This document shows positions 9,329 to 17,777 of a stretch of 64,000 nucleotides of DNA, piece by piece (the stretch's first letter is position 1; each line of letters begins with the position of its first letter). A program made the translations under genes and the position numbers. The stretch is from Georgenia ruanii (GTDB taxonomy: Bacteria; Actinomycetota; Actinomycetes; Actinomycetales; Actinomycetaceae). The stretch lies in contig NZ_VUKE01000007.1 of NCBI RefSeq assembly GCF_009193175.1, positions 62,001 to 126,000 on the forward strand. Reading direction: 5' to 3'. Under the pieces are notes generated by a model, which saw nothing but the letters and a program-made list of their open reading frames with translations, did no database searches and had not been told where the DNA came from.

Positions 9329-9679
9329 TCAGTGGAAGGAGTCGCCGCAGGCGCAGGAGCCGGTGGCGTTGGGGTTGTCGATCGTGAAGCCCTGCTTCTC
9401 GATGGTGTCCGCGAAGTCGATGGTGGCGCCCTCGAGGTAAGGCACGCTCATGCGGTCCACGACGACCTCCACGCCGCCGAAGTCGCGGATGGCGTCCCCG
9501 TCGAGCAGGCGCTCGTCGAAGTACAGCTGGTAGATCAGGCCCGAGCAGCCGCCCGGCTGCACGGCCACCCGCAGGCGAAGGTCGTCGCGGCCCTCCTGCT
9601 CGAGCAGCGTCTTGACCTTGTTCGCCGCGACGTCGGTCAGCTCCACGCCGTGGGTGGCGACCTCGGTGGTCTCGCTCAT
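9329..9679 (-). CDS. erpA: Iron-sulfur cluster insertion protein ErpA / HesB-IscA family
   Basis: A-type Fe-S carrier, 116 residues. The three conserved cysteines are C45 (GGCSGLIY), C109 and C111 (CACG), as expected for the HesB/IscA fold, which hands clusters to apo-proteins. ATG 9679 follows GGAGAG and gives the family length; a longer reading frame upstream has no homology. Its place beside the oxidase operon is the usual one in actinobacteria and suits a role in maturing respiratory Fe-S proteins. Confidence 0.93.
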   Translation of the reverse strand: MSETTEVATHGVELTDVAANKVKTLLEQEGRDDLRLRVAVQPGGCSGLIYQLYFDERLLDGDAIRDFGGVEVVVDRMSVPYLEGATIDFADTIEKQGFTIDNPNATGSCACGDSFH

Positions 9680-9841
9680 TCGTCTCTCCGCTTCGTCGAT
9701 GGACGTCTCGACAAGTCGAACCATGCCCGGGACGGCCTTGTTCCGCCAGCGTACGTCCTTGGCCAGCAATGTACGTCCTCCGGCCCCGTTCGTGCACGGA
9801 TCCCGCGGGTGGCGGGGGCCACGGCGGCGGGACCGCGGACG

Positions 9842-11053
9842 TCAGGTCGACCAGGTGCGGGCGAGGCGCGCCGCGCGCTCCTCCAGCCGCGCCACCGGCG
9901 TCACCGGGCCCGGCGCGGGCCGCCCCCGCCGGCGCTCGACCAGCGCGTAGGTCCCGCTCACGCCGATCTGGGCGACCTCGTGGCGGCTGGTCTCGACCGC
10001 CTCGGCCACGGCGACCACCGGCACCCCCCGCACCAGCGCCAGCCGGCCCACCGTGGCCGGGACCGAGGCGGTCAGGGCGGCGGCGTCGAGCACGGAGGTC
10101 CCGGTGACGACGAGGTCCGCCTCGCTCACCCGTGCGGCGAGCCCGACGGCGTCGGCGACGACCTCCGCGCCGGGCAGGGCGCGGGCGCCGAGCAGGCGCA
10201 GCGCGAACGCCGCGCCGCCCCCGGCGCCGCTGCCCTCCTGGCGGGCCAGCCGGGTCCGTGCCGGTTCGCCCGTGCCACCGGCGAGGGCGAGCGCGGGGCG
10301 CGCCACGGCGACGTCGGCCGCCGCCCGCTCGAGCACGGCGGCGCCGTGCCCGACGGCGCGCTCGAGCTCTTGCGCCGTCGCCGGGCCCACCGCGGGGTCC
10401 TGGCCGAGCAGCGCGCCGGCCCCGTGCAGGCCGAGGAGCGGGACGTCGTTCGCCAGCGCGAGCACGAGGTCGACCCCGCCCAGCGCGGCGCGGACCGCGG
10501 GCACCGCTTCGGCGGGCACGGGCGGCAGCGTGGCCAGCGCCGTCCCGCCCCGGTCGAAGCCGTCAGGGAACCCGCCCACGCCGAGCGCGCGGGCCAGGCC
10601 GGCGAGCAGCCCTGCGCCGGCGTCGTGCACGGCCGCGGCGGCGAGGCCGACGACCACCCGGCCCGCCCCGGTGCGCACCGCGGCGGCCAGCAGCGCGCCC
10701 AGTCCGGCGCTGGTGCCGGTGGTGGCCGCGGCGCGCCGGTCCGGCTCGGCCACCAGGTGGCGGCCGAGCACCTGGTCGGCCTCGACGTAGGCGGTGCCGC
10801 CGCCGGCGCCGGGCACGTGCAGCACCGCGGCGGGCACCGGCTCGCCGAGCGGGCCCGGCACGGTCGCGGGCACGAGCGTGCCACCGCGGGCGGCCGCGAC
10901 GACGTCGAGGAACCCGGCGGCGCCGTCGGACATCGGCGCCTCGACGAGGTCGTCGTCCGGCGCCCCCGCAGCCCACCCGCGGGCCAGCGCCCGCGCGGCG
11001 GCGACCGCCGTCAGGGCGCCGGAGAAGCGGTCCGGCGCCAGGAGCACCCGCAC
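9842..11053 (-). CDS. Glycerate kinase
   Basis: Glycerate kinase of the GlxK/GarK family, 403 residues, which phosphorylates D-glycerate to a phosphoglycerate. The N-terminal signature APDRFSGALTAVAAARALARGW matches the family APDSFKGSLSA consensus in its key positions, followed by EAPMSDGAAGFLDVV and later GAGAGGGAAFALRLLGA and SEADLVVTGTSVLD. GTG start at 11053, two bases after the stop of the peptidase gene, so the two are cotranscribed. It is very Ala-rich. Confidence 0.88.
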   Translation of the reverse strand: MRVLLAPDRFSGALTAVAAARALARGWAAGAPDDDLVEAPMSDGAAGFLDVVAAARGGTLVPATVPGPLGEPVPAAVLHVPGAGGGTAYVEADQVLGRHLVAEPDRRAAATTGTSAGLGALLAAAVRTGAGRVVVGLAAAAVHDAGAGLLAGLARALGVGGFPDGFDRGGTALATLPPVPAEAVPAVRAALGGVDLVLALANDVPLLGLHGAGALLGQDPAVGPATAQELERAVGHGAAVLERAAADVAVARPALALAGGTGEPARTRLARQEGSGAGGGAAFALRLLGARALPGAEVVADAVGLAARVSEADLVVTGTSVLDAAALTASVPATVGRLALVRGVPVVAVAEAVETSRHEVAQIGVSGTYALVERRRGRPAPGPVTPVARLEERAARLARTWST

Positions 11054-11055
11054 GC

Positions 11056-12420
11056 TCAGACCTGGCGGGCCAGCTTGGCCAGCAGCAGCGCCTCGGCCAG
11101 CACGACCTTCTCCAGCTCGCCCAGGTGCACGGACTCGTCCTCGCTGTGCGCCCGGGAGTCCGGGTCCTCCACGCCGGTGACGAGGATCTTCGCCTGTGGG
11201 AAGACCTCCTGGAGCTCGGAGATGAACGGGATGGACCCGCCCACGCCGATGTCGACCGGCTCACGGCCCCAGGCCTGGTGGAAGGCCCACCGGGCGCTGC
11301 GCATCTCCTCGGTGTCCTCCGTGGCGTCGAAGGCCTGGCCCCGCTCCCCCGGGGTCACGGTCACCTGGGCGCCGAAGGGCGCGTGAGCCACCAGGTGCTC
11401 GTGCAGCAGCCGCTCCGCCTCGGCCGGGTCCTGCCCCGGCGCGATGCGCATGGACAGCTTGGCCCGGCAGACCGGCGCGATGGTGTTCGACGAGTGCGCC
11501 ACGCTGGTGGCGTCCAGGCCGATGACGGCGATCGCCGGCTTGGTCCACATCCGGGCCGCGAGCGGGCCGGTGCCGGCCAGGCGGTAGCCCTCGACGACGG
11601 AGGCGTCGGCGCGCAGCTCCTCCTCCGGGTAGTCCACGTCGGCGTGCTCGCGGGCGGCCAGGCGGCTCATCAGGGTGACGTTGCCGTCGTCGTCGTGCAG
11701 GGTGGCGACCAGGCGGCTCATCAGGGTGACGGCGTCGAGGACCGGGCCGCCGAACATCCCGGAGTGCACCGCGTGACCGAGCACGCGGACCTCGACCTCG
11801 CAGTCCACCAGGCCGCGCAGGGAGGTCGTCAGCGCCGGGACGCCGACCTTCCAGTTGTTGGAGTCGGCCACGACGATGACGTCGGCGGCCAGGCGGTCGC
11901 GGTAGGCGTGGAGGAACGGGGTGAAGGTCGGCGAGCCGATCTCCTCCTCCCCCTCGACGAAGACCGTCAGCCCCACGCCGAGGTCCTCGCCGAGGACCCG
12001 CAGCGCGCCGACGTGCGCCATGATCCCGGCCTTGTCGTCCGCGGCACCGCGGCCGTAGAGGCGCTCGCCGCGCTGGACCGGCTCGAAGGGGTCGGAGGTC
12101 CACCCCGCGGCCTCCCCCGGCGGCTGGACGTCGTGGTGGGCGTACAGCAGGACGGTGGGGGCGCCTTCGGGGCCGGCCCGGTGGGCGACGACGGCGGGGC
12201 GGCCGCGCCCGCCGTCCGGCAGCTCGACCTCGAGCACGTCCACCTGGGCCATGCCGGCGTCGCGCAGCAGGTGGGCGACCCGCTCGGCGCTGGCGCGCAC
12301 GTGCGCCTGGTCGAAGGCGGGCGAGGACACGCTCGGGATGCGCACGAGGTCCTCGAGGTCGGCGCGCACCTGGGGAAAGGCCTCGCGGGTGCGCCGGGCA
12401 AGCTCGTCGACGGTGGTCAC
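11056..12420 (-). CDS. M20 family dipeptidase / metallopeptidase
   Basis: Zinc peptidase of the M20 family, 454 residues. The metal-binding motifs are YAHHDVQPPG (His and the adjacent Asp), YGRGAADDKAGI (bridging Asp), EGEEEIGS (catalytic and metal Glu), DSNNW (Asp) and a C-terminal HSEDESV His. It probably cleaves dipeptides or small amides in the cytoplasm. GTG 12420 is preferred because TAACCT stands 7 bases upstream, giving a leaderless start. A 23-bp sequence coding VTLMSRL occurs twice, 51 bases apart (11658-11680, 11709-11731), in the dimerisation region. Confidence 0.9.
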   Translation of the reverse strand: MTTVDELARRTREAFPQVRADLEDLVRIPSVSSPAFDQAHVRASAERVAHLLRDAGMAQVDVLEVELPDGGRGRPAVVAHRAGPEGAPTVLLYAHHDVQPPGEAAGWTSDPFEPVQRGERLYGRGAADDKAGIMAHVGALRVLGEDLGVGLTVFVEGEEEIGSPTFTPFLHAYRDRLAADVIVVADSNNWKVGVPALTTSLRGLVDCEVEVRVLGHAVHSGMFGGPVLDAVTLMSRLVATLHDDDGNVTLMSRLAAREHADVDYPEEELRADASVVEGYRLAGTGPLAARMWTKPAIAVIGLDATSVAHSSNTIAPVCRAKLSMRIAPGQDPAEAERLLHEHLVAHAPFGAQVTVTPGERGQAFDATEDTEEMRSARWAFHQAWGREPVDIGVGGSIPFISELQEVFPQAKILVTGVEDPDSRAHSEDESVHLGELEKVVLAEALLLAKLARQV

Positions 12421-12427
12421 GGCGCCG

Positions 12428-12433
12428 AGGTTA
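12428..12433 (-). promoter_or_regulatory. -10 of the M20 peptidase gene, leaderless
   Basis: TAACCT on minus, 7 bases before the GTG at 12420. Transcription would start at or next to the start codon. Confidence 0.6.
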
Positions 12434-12520
12434 CCCGGGGGCGGGCGGCCCACCGCGGTCACGGCACCGACGGGGCGGGCGGCCCGGCGGCTCCTGGCCC
12501 GAGGGAGGGCCGCGCTCGCC

Positions 12521-12526
12521 TATCCT
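12521..12526 (+). promoter_or_regulatory. -10 of the DUF3043 gene, leaderless
   Basis: TATCCT six bases before GTG 12533. It settles the start codon of an otherwise longer open frame. Confidence 0.65.
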
Positions 12527-12532
12527 GCTGGG

Positions 12533-13114
12533 GTGATCGGACGACGCAAGAGCACCCCCACCGAGCCCGAGCCCTCCGTCGAGGAAACGCGGAGCGGCAA
12601 GGGGCGCCCCACGCCGAAGCGCAAGGACGCCGAGGCGCAGAACCGACGTCCCCTCGTCGTCAACGACCGCAAGGAGGCCAAGCGCCGCGCCCGCGAGGTG
12701 CGCAACGAGGCCTACGCGCGCCAGCGGCAGGCCATGATCACCGGCGACGAGCGCTACCTGCCGGTGCGGGACAAGGGCCCGATCCGCCGCTACGCCCGCG
12801 AGTACGTCGACGCGCGGTGGTCCATCGCGGAGTTCTTCATGCCCTTCGCCCTGCTGATGATCGTGGCGATGATGTTCGTGAGCCGCTTCCCGCAGTTCGC
12901 CGAGGTCATGGTCCTGGGCATGTACGCGGTGCTGCTCGTCGCGATCGCCGACTCGCTCATCCTGGTGTTCTTCCTCAAGCGCCGGCTCCGCGCGAAGTTC
13001 GGCGACAAGGACATCCCGCCGTGGACGGGCTTCTACGCCTTCGGGCGCAGCTTCTACTGGCGGCGCCTGCGCCAGCCCAAGCCGCAGGTCAAGCGGGGCC
13101 AGTACCCGTCCTGA
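12533..13114 (+). CDS. DUF3043 family membrane protein
   Basis: 193 residues, with no known function. The first 95 residues are highly basic (RRKST, KRKDAEAQNRR, KEAKRRAREVRNEAYARQRQAM), followed by two hydrophobic segments (about residues 100-120 and 125-148) and a short basic tail with Trp/Tyr (GFYAFGRSFYWRRL). This pattern is the DUF3043 family, common in actinobacteria near erpA and ctaC. The frame is open further upstream, but the TATCCT box six bases before GTG 12533 points to a leaderless start there. It diverges from the M20 peptidase gene. Confidence 0.88.
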   Translation: MIGRRKSTPTEPEPSVEETRSGKGRPTPKRKDAEAQNRRPLVVNDRKEAKRRAREVRNEAYARQRQAMITGDERYLPVRDKGPIRRYAREYVDARWSIAEFFMPFALLMIVAMMFVSRFPQFAEVMVLGMYAVLLVAIADSLILVFFLKRRLRAKFGDKDIPPWTGFYAFGRSFYWRRLRQPKPQVKRGQYPS

Positions 13115-13168
13115 CCGGCGCTCACCGCACCGTCGGCCGGGCACCGGGCACCGGGCCCGGCGCTCCCC

Positions 13169-13174
13169 TAGCAT
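13169..13174 (+). promoter_or_regulatory. -10 of the aldo/keto reductase gene, leaderless
   Basis: TAGCAT seven bases before ATG 13182. A 7-bp hairpin (13136-13142 with 13155-13161) lies just upstream and may terminate the DUF3043 gene. Confidence 0.6.
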
Positions 13175-13181
13175 CGGGAAC

Positions 13182-14198
13182 ATGGTCAGCCACCGCTTCC
13201 TGGGCCGCTCGGGGCTGAAGGTCTCGGAGATCATCTACGGGAACTGGCTGACCCACGGCTCCCAGGTCGACCGGGACGCCGCCACCGCCTGCGTGCACGC
13301 CGCCCTCGACGCCGGCATCACCACCTTCGACACCGCCGACGTCTACGCGAACGGCAAGGCCGAGAAGGTGCTGGCCAAGGCCCTCAAGGGGCAGCGCCGG
13401 GAGTCGCTCGAGATCCTCACCAAGGTCTACTGGCCCACCGGCCCGGGCGGCCCGAACGACTCCGGCCTCTCCCGCAAGCACATCATGGAGTCCATCGACG
13501 CCTCCCTGCGGCGGCTGGGCACCGACCACGTCGACGTCTACCAGGCGCACCGCTACGACGTCGAGACGCCCATCGAGGAGACGATGCAGGCCTTCGCCGA
13601 CGTCGTGCGCCAGGGCAAGGCGCTGTACGTCGGGGTCTCGGAGTGGACGGCCGAGCAGCTGCGCTACGCCCACGACCTCTCGCGCGACCTCGGCTTTCAG
13701 GTCGTCTCCTCCCAGCCGCAGTACTCCATGCTCTGGCGCGTCATCGAGGCGGAGGTCGTGCCGACCGCGCGCGACCTGGGGATGTCCCAGATCGTCTTCT
13801 CCCCCGTCGCCCAGGGGGTGCTCAGCGGCAAGTACCGTCCCGGCCAGGCGCCGCCGAAGGGCTCGCGGGCCACGGACCGCAAGGGCGGGGCGCGGTTCAT
13901 CTCCCGCTTCCTCGACGACGACGAGCTCGTCACCCGCGTGCAGGGCCTGCGGCCGATCGCCGCCGAGCTGGGCCTGACCATGGCCCAGCTCGCCGTCGCC
14001 TGGGTGCTCCAGCGCGAGAACGTGACCGCGGCGATCATCGGCGCCTCGCGCCCGGAGCAGGTGGCGGAGAACGCCGCGGCGGCCGGAGTGTCGATCCCGG
14101 GCGAGGCCATGACCCGCATCGACGAGGTGCTGGGCGACAAGGTGGTCCGCGACCCCCGGCTGACGTGGGAGAACGCCCCGCACCGCCGCCCCACCTGA
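13182..14198 (+). CDS. Aldo/keto reductase, Kv-beta-like family
   Basis: NADPH-dependent aldo/keto reductase, 338 residues, as an (alpha/beta)8 barrel. The catalytic tetrad is present: D50 and Y55 (FDTADVYANG), K81 (LTKVYWP) and H123 (YQAHRYD). The C-terminal cofactor loop reads IIGASRPEQVAENAAA. Closest in layout to the voltage-gated potassium channel beta/YghZ branch (FLGRSGLKVS start, SEWTAEQL, QPQYSML). The substrate is unknown. It is a single gene, probably leaderless. Confidence 0.92.
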   Translation: MVSHRFLGRSGLKVSEIIYGNWLTHGSQVDRDAATACVHAALDAGITTFDTADVYANGKAEKVLAKALKGQRRESLEILTKVYWPTGPGGPNDSGLSRKHIMESIDASLRRLGTDHVDVYQAHRYDVETPIEETMQAFADVVRQGKALYVGVSEWTAEQLRYAHDLSRDLGFQVVSSQPQYSMLWRVIEAEVVPTARDLGMSQIVFSPVAQGVLSGKYRPGQAPPKGSRATDRKGGARFISRFLDDDELVTRVQGLRPIAAELGLTMAQLAVAWVLQRENVTAAIIGASRPEQVAENAAAAGVSIPGEAMTRIDEVLGDKVVRDPRLTWENAPHRRPT

Positions 14199-14271
14199 CG
14201 CCGCCCTCCGGCTGCCGCGCTCGCCGCTCGCGGATGCGCTCGGCGCCGTGAGGGGCCGAACGGCCCGCGCG

Positions 14272-15306
14272 CTACCGGCGGGCGGCCAGTGCCCGGTTGA
14301 CCCGGCCGGGCCAGGCCGGCCCCTGGTAGATGAACGCCGAGTAGGCCTGGAGCAGGTCGGCGCCGGCGTCGAGCATCGCGTCGGCGTCGGCCACCGAGGC
14401 GATCCCGCCGACGCCGATGATGACCGGCCCCTCCCCCAGGCGGTCGCGCAGGCGGCGCACGACGGCGAGGGCACGGTCGCGCAGCGGCTCACCGGACAGC
14501 CCGCCGGGGCCCAGGTCGTGCGCGATGGTGGTGTTCGTGGCGACCACCCCGGCGAGCCCGAGCTCGAGGGCGAGGTCGGCGACGGCGTCGAGGTCGGCGT
14601 CGGCCAGGTCCGGCGCGATCTTGACGAGCAGCGGGACGCGCCGCCCGGCCGCCTCGTCGGCCGCGGCCTGCACCGCCGCGAGGATCGGGCGCAGCGCGTC
14701 GACGGCCTGGAGGTCGCGCAGGCCCGGGGTGTTGGGCGAGGAGACGTTGACGACGAGGTAGTCCGCCCAGCGGGCCACCGCCCGGGCGCTGGTGACGTAG
14801 TCGTCCACCGCGTCGGCCAGCGGGGTGACCTTGCTCTTGCCGATGTTCGCGCCGACCACCACCGCGCGCCCGCGGCGGGTGGCGCGCAGGCGGCGCAGCT
14901 CCTCCCCCGCCGCGGCGGCGCCCCGGTTGTTGAAGCCCATGCGGTTGCGCAGCGCCCGCAGGTCCACGTGCCGCCACAGCCGCGGGCGCTCGTTGCCCGG
15001 CTGGGCGAGCGCGGTGACGGTGCCCACCTCGACGAAGCCGAACCCGAGCATGTCCATGCCGAGCACCGTGTCGGCGTCCTTGTCCATGCCCGCGGCCAGG
15101 CCGAGGCGACCCGGGACCGCCCGGGCCAGCGGGCCGCCGTCCGCCGCGGGCGGGACCGGCGAGGCCGGGCGCCGGCCGAGGGTGGCGCGCACCGCGTCGG
15201 ACAGCACCGGCACGTGGCTCACGGTGCGGATGAGGCGCATCGCCAGCCGGTGGGCGGTCTCGGGGTCCAGGCGCACGGCGACGGCGCGGAAGAGAAGGGG
15301 GTACAC
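14272..15306 (-). CDS. pyrD: Dihydroorotate dehydrogenase (quinone), class 2
   Basis: PyrD class 2, 344 residues. It oxidises dihydroorotate to orotate in pyrimidine synthesis and passes electrons to the quinone pool. The N-terminal membrane-associating helices are present ([22 protein letters not shown]), as are the FMN/substrate motifs [24 protein letters not shown] (catalytic Ser), KIAPDL, ATNTTI, GLSGEPL, IGVGGI and [14 protein letters not shown] 15306 is supported by TAGGCT six bases upstream. Its link to quinone fits the nearby respiratory genes, though they are separate transcripts. Confidence 0.95.
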   Translation of the reverse strand: MYPLLFRAVAVRLDPETAHRLAMRLIRTVSHVPVLSDAVRATLGRRPASPVPPAADGGPLARAVPGRLGLAAGMDKDADTVLGMDMLGFGFVEVGTVTALAQPGNERPRLWRHVDLRALRNRMGFNNRGAAAAGEELRRLRATRRGRAVVVGANIGKSKVTPLADAVDDYVTSARAVARWADYLVVNVSSPNTPGLRDLQAVDALRPILAAVQAAADEAAGRRVPLLVKIAPDLADADLDAVADLALELGLAGVVATNTTIAHDLGPGGLSGEPLRDRALAVVRRLRDRLGEGPVIIGVGGIASVADADAMLDAGADLLQAYSAFIYQGPAWPGRVNRALAARR

Positions 15307-15312
15307 CCCGCG

Positions 15313-15318
15313 AGCCTA
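15313..15318 (-). promoter_or_regulatory. -10 of pyrD, leaderless
   Basis: TAGGCT on minus, six bases before GTG 15306. Confidence 0.6.
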
Positions 15319-15455
15319 TCGGCGGCCCCCGACGGGGCGGCGCGGCGTCCGGGGCTCGGCGGCGCAGCGCCGCGAGACGCCCGGCCGGTGCGGGCAGGCA
15401 CGAGGCCCGCCTCCGCCTGCCGGCGGGACGGGCCTTCGCATTCCCTGGGTGTCGC

Positions 15456-16049
15456 TCAGCCGGCGGTGCGGGCGGCGCGCCGGCGGGCGAGCTCGTCCTC
15501 GACGTCCGGGAGGGGCTCGTCGTGCGCCCGCTCGGTGGGCAGCTGGGACAGCTCGCCCTCGACCTCGCGCCACACGCGGCCGACCGCGATGCCGAAGACG
15601 CCCTGGCCACCCTGGACGAGGTCGATGACCTCGTCGGCGGAGGTGCACTCGTACACCGAGGCGCCGTCGCTCATGAGGGTGATCTGCGCGAGGTCGTCGA
15701 CGCCGCGCTCGTGCAGGTGCGTGATGGCCGTCCGGATCTGCTGCAGGGAGACGCCGGTGTCGAGCAGGCGCTTGACGACCTTCAGGACGAGGATGTCGCG
15801 GAAGCTGTACAGCCGCTGGCTGCCCGAGCCCTTCGCGCCGCGGATGCTGGGCTCGACGAGGCCGGTACGGGCCCAGTAGTCGAGCTGGCGGTAGGTGATG
15901 CCGGCCGCGCGGCAGGCCGTCGGCCCCCGGTAGCCGGTGTCCTGGTCGAGGTCCGGGAGCGTGTCGCCGAACAGCATGCCCTGGGCGCGCTGGGGGACGC
16001 CGGGGACGGCGTCGGCCGTCGCATCAGTGCCGCTCACAGGGATCTCCAT
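15456..16049 (-). CDS. MerR family regulator, Rv1830 (McdR)-like
   Basis: MerR-type DNA-binding protein of 197 residues from ATG 16049. The winged-helix motif is GITYRQLDYWARTGLVEPSI and the next wing reads GSGSQRLYSFRDILVLKVVKRLLDTG, followed by a short effector part with QGGQGVFGIAVGRV and an Arg-rich tail. This sequence type and its place after DUF151 match Rv1830 of M. tuberculosis, described as a cell-division regulator. A GTG at 16073 is an alternative start: a TATCCT box at 16093-16098 would give it a short leader with GGGGGCGAG. A palindrome upstream (16205-16221) may be its operator. Confidence 0.85.
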   Translation of the reverse strand: MEIPVSGTDATADAVPGVPQRAQGMLFGDTLPDLDQDTGYRGPTACRAAGITYRQLDYWARTGLVEPSIRGAKGSGSQRLYSFRDILVLKVVKRLLDTGVSLQQIRTAITHLHERGVDDLAQITLMSDGASVYECTSADEVIDLVQGGQGVFGIAVGRVWREVEGELSQLPTERAHDEPLPDVEDELARRRAARTAG

Positions 16050-16092
16050 TCGTCGCTGTCCGTCGTCATTCACCGGAATCTCGCCCCCATTG

Positions 16093-16098
16093 AGGATA
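16093..16098 (-). promoter_or_regulatory. Candidate -10 of the MerR gene
   Basis: TATCCT on minus, with transcription expected near 16086, between the DUF151 gene and the MerR gene. It allows the MerR gene to be expressed apart from the cluster. Confidence 0.5.
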
Positions 16099-16204
16099 CT
16101 CGTGCCCGGCTTTCCGACGAGCCCCACGCTAGGGCCCGCCCCTGGGGAGGTCAACGAGGCTCGCCCGGAGTCGGGCCGGCGTGTCGGACCCGGCGTGTCT
16201 TGAC

Positions 16205-16221
16205 CTCAACCTCAGGTTGAG
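16205..16221. promoter_or_regulatory. Palindromic operator candidate upstream of the MerR gene
   Basis: CTCAACCT-C-AGGTTGAG is a perfect 8-1-8 inverted repeat. A degenerate second copy (GACCTCGAGCCTCAGGTTT, 16235-16253) runs into the DUF151 stop. MerR proteins bind such dyads, so autoregulation by the MerR gene downstream is a reasonable inference. The distance to the TATCCT box (about 107 bases) is longer than the classic MerR spacer site. Confidence 0.55.
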
Positions 16222-16245
16222 CCACATCACATCGGACCTCGAGCC

Positions 16246-16926
16246 TCAGGTTTCCTCGGGGCCCTCGCCGGGGTCTTCCGGCCCGGCGGCGTCCTCGCCC
16301 GAACTGCCCCCCTCGGACGCGTCCGGCGCCCGGTGCCGGGGGCCCTTCTCGGGGCCGGCCCCTGCCTGCCCGCCCGGCTCGGGCTGACTGCCGGGGTTCT
16401 GGAAGTCCTCCGGCTCGACACCCTCGAGGAAGACGCGGAACTCCTCCAGCACCTCCGGCGAGGCCTCGGCGGCGGCCGGCGGCGTCCCGGACGCGGCGCC
16501 GGCCTCGCGGGTCTCGGAGGCGTCGAGCCCGGCGTCCTCCACCGGCACCCCGGCCAGGGCCAGCAGGCTCTCCTCGCAGAGCACCGGGCAGTGGGCACGC
16601 AGCGCGATCGCGATCGCGTCGGACGGCCGCGCGTCGACGACGGACCCGTTCCCCAGGACCAGCTCGGCGTGGAAGATGCCGTGGAGGACGTGGGTCACCC
16701 GCACCTCCACCACCCGCACCCCGAGCTTGTCGAGGATGGACACGAGCAGGTCGTGGGTGAGCGGGCGCGGCGGGACGAGCCCGGCCTGCGCCGAGGCGAT
16801 CGCGGCACCCTCCCGCGGGCCGATGACGATGGGCAGCACCAGGTCGCCTCCCGGCTCGCCGAGCACCACGACCACCTCGTTGCCGGGCACGCTCACCCGC
16901 ACGCCGAGGACCACCATCTCGCGCAT
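16246..16926 (-). CDS. Bifunctional nuclease family (DUF151) protein
   Basis: 226 residues. The first 135 residues are the BFN/DUF151 fold: LPIVIGPREGAAIASA, RPLTHDLLVSILDKLG, VLHGIFHAELVL and DARPSDAIAIALRAHCPV. The plant and bacterial members have been reported as nucleases, but the function in actinobacteria is not known. The last 90 residues form an acidic Glu/Pro/Gly-rich tail (EDAAGPEDPGEGPEET end) that is longer than usual. The start at ATG 16926 is supported by TACGGT six bases upstream. It is the ortholog by position of Rv1829, between FtsR and the second MerR gene. Confidence 0.9.
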   Translation of the reverse strand: MREMVVLGVRVSVPGNEVVVVLGEPGGDLVLPIVIGPREGAAIASAQAGLVPPRPLTHDLLVSILDKLGVRVVEVRVTHVLHGIFHAELVLGNGSVVDARPSDAIAIALRAHCPVLCEESLLALAGVPVEDAGLDASETREAGAASGTPPAAAEASPEVLEEFRVFLEGVEPEDFQNPGSQPEPGGQAGAGPEKGPRHRAPDASEGGSSGEDAAGPEDPGEGPEET

Positions 16927-16932
16927 GCGGCA

Positions 16933-16938
16933 ACCGTA
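16933..16938 (-). promoter_or_regulatory. -10 of the DUF151 gene, leaderless
   Basis: TACGGT on minus, six bases before ATG 16926, in the 59-base gap after ftsR. Confidence 0.5.
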
Positions 16939-16985
16939 CGTCGCCCCGGGTCGGGCCGCGCCCGGAACCGGCGGGGCCGGGCACG

Positions 16986-17777
16986 TCAGCCCAGCTGGTC
17001 CACCGCGGTGCGCAGCAGCTCGGCGTGCAGGCGCGCGTAGAGCTCGGCCAGCTCGGCCGCCTGGGCGGCGCTGCGCTCGCGCGCGGCACCCGAGCGCTGG
17101 GCCCGGAGCGGGGCGACGACCTGGTCGATGAGGTCGGCCTCGCGCTCGGCGCTGGTACGTACGGTGCGCAGGTGACGCGGGCTGAACCCGAACCGGGCCA
17201 GCGCCAGCACGGCCTGGACGACCTGCACCGCCCGGCCGGGGAAGCGCCCGCGGGTGTCGGCCAGGACGAGCCCGGCCTGCGCCATCTCGTCGACCTCGCT
17301 CTCGGTGGCGCCGGTCAGCTCGCAGATCTCCGCGGCGCTCACCCGGGCCCCCGGGGCCGGGACGACGAGCTCGCCGTCGCGGGTGACGACGCGCGCCCGG
17401 CCGGGCTGCTCCACCGAGCGGCCGGCGTCGAGGTCGGCGAGCTGGTCGCGGATGACCCGCAGCGGCAGGTAGCTGTCGCGCTGGGCGGTCAGGGCGTACC
17501 GGATCCGCTCGGCGTCCGCACGTGAGTACATGCGGTAGCCGGACCCGCTGCGGTGCGGCGCGACCAGGCCCTGCTCCTCGAGGAAGCGCAGCTTGGAGAT
17601 GGTCACCGCCGGGAATTCCGGCTTGAGCGCGGCCAGCACGCCACCGATGCTCATGGACGGCTCGTGGGAGACCCCGGGCGGCCAGGAGACCGGGCCGTCG
17701 TCGCGCCCCTCCCTCGCCGCCTGCTCCGCCGCGTCGTCGGGCTCGCGCGCCTGGCGGCGCTGCGCGGCGGGGCTCAC
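16986..17777 (-). CDS. ftsR: MerR family regulator FtsR (Rv1828-like)
   Basis: MerR-type regulator, 263 residues from GTG 17777. The DNA-binding part is SIGGVLAALKPEFPAVTISKLRFLEEQGLV and SGYRMYSRADAERIRYALTAQRD, and a second helical region (AAEICELTGATESEVDEMAQAGLV) gives the two-domain layout of Rv1828/FtsR, which activates ftsZ in Corynebacterium. The start overlaps the garA stop in GTGA. This adds a 41-residue basic, disordered N-terminus; an ATG at 17654 begins exactly at the conserved domain and is the alternative. Confidence 0.87.
   Translation of the reverse strand: MSPAAQRRQAREPDDAAEQAAREGRDDGPVSWPPGVSHEPSMSIGGVLAALKPEFPAVTISKLRFLEEQGLVAPHRSGSGYRMYSRADAERIRYALTAQRDSYLPLRVIRDQLADLDAGRSVEQPGRARVVTRDGELVVPAPGARVSAAEICELTGATESEVDEMAQAGLVLADTRGRFPGRAVQVVQAVLALARFGFSPRHLRTVRTSAEREADLIDQVVAPLRAQRSGAARERSAAQAAELAELYARLHAELLRTAVDQLG

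Noticed and set aside
7826-11386. Very long plus-strand open frame across the FKBP, erpA and glycerate kinase genes
   Set aside because: It runs antisense to three recognised genes and reads as low-complexity peptide; no real gene is expected.
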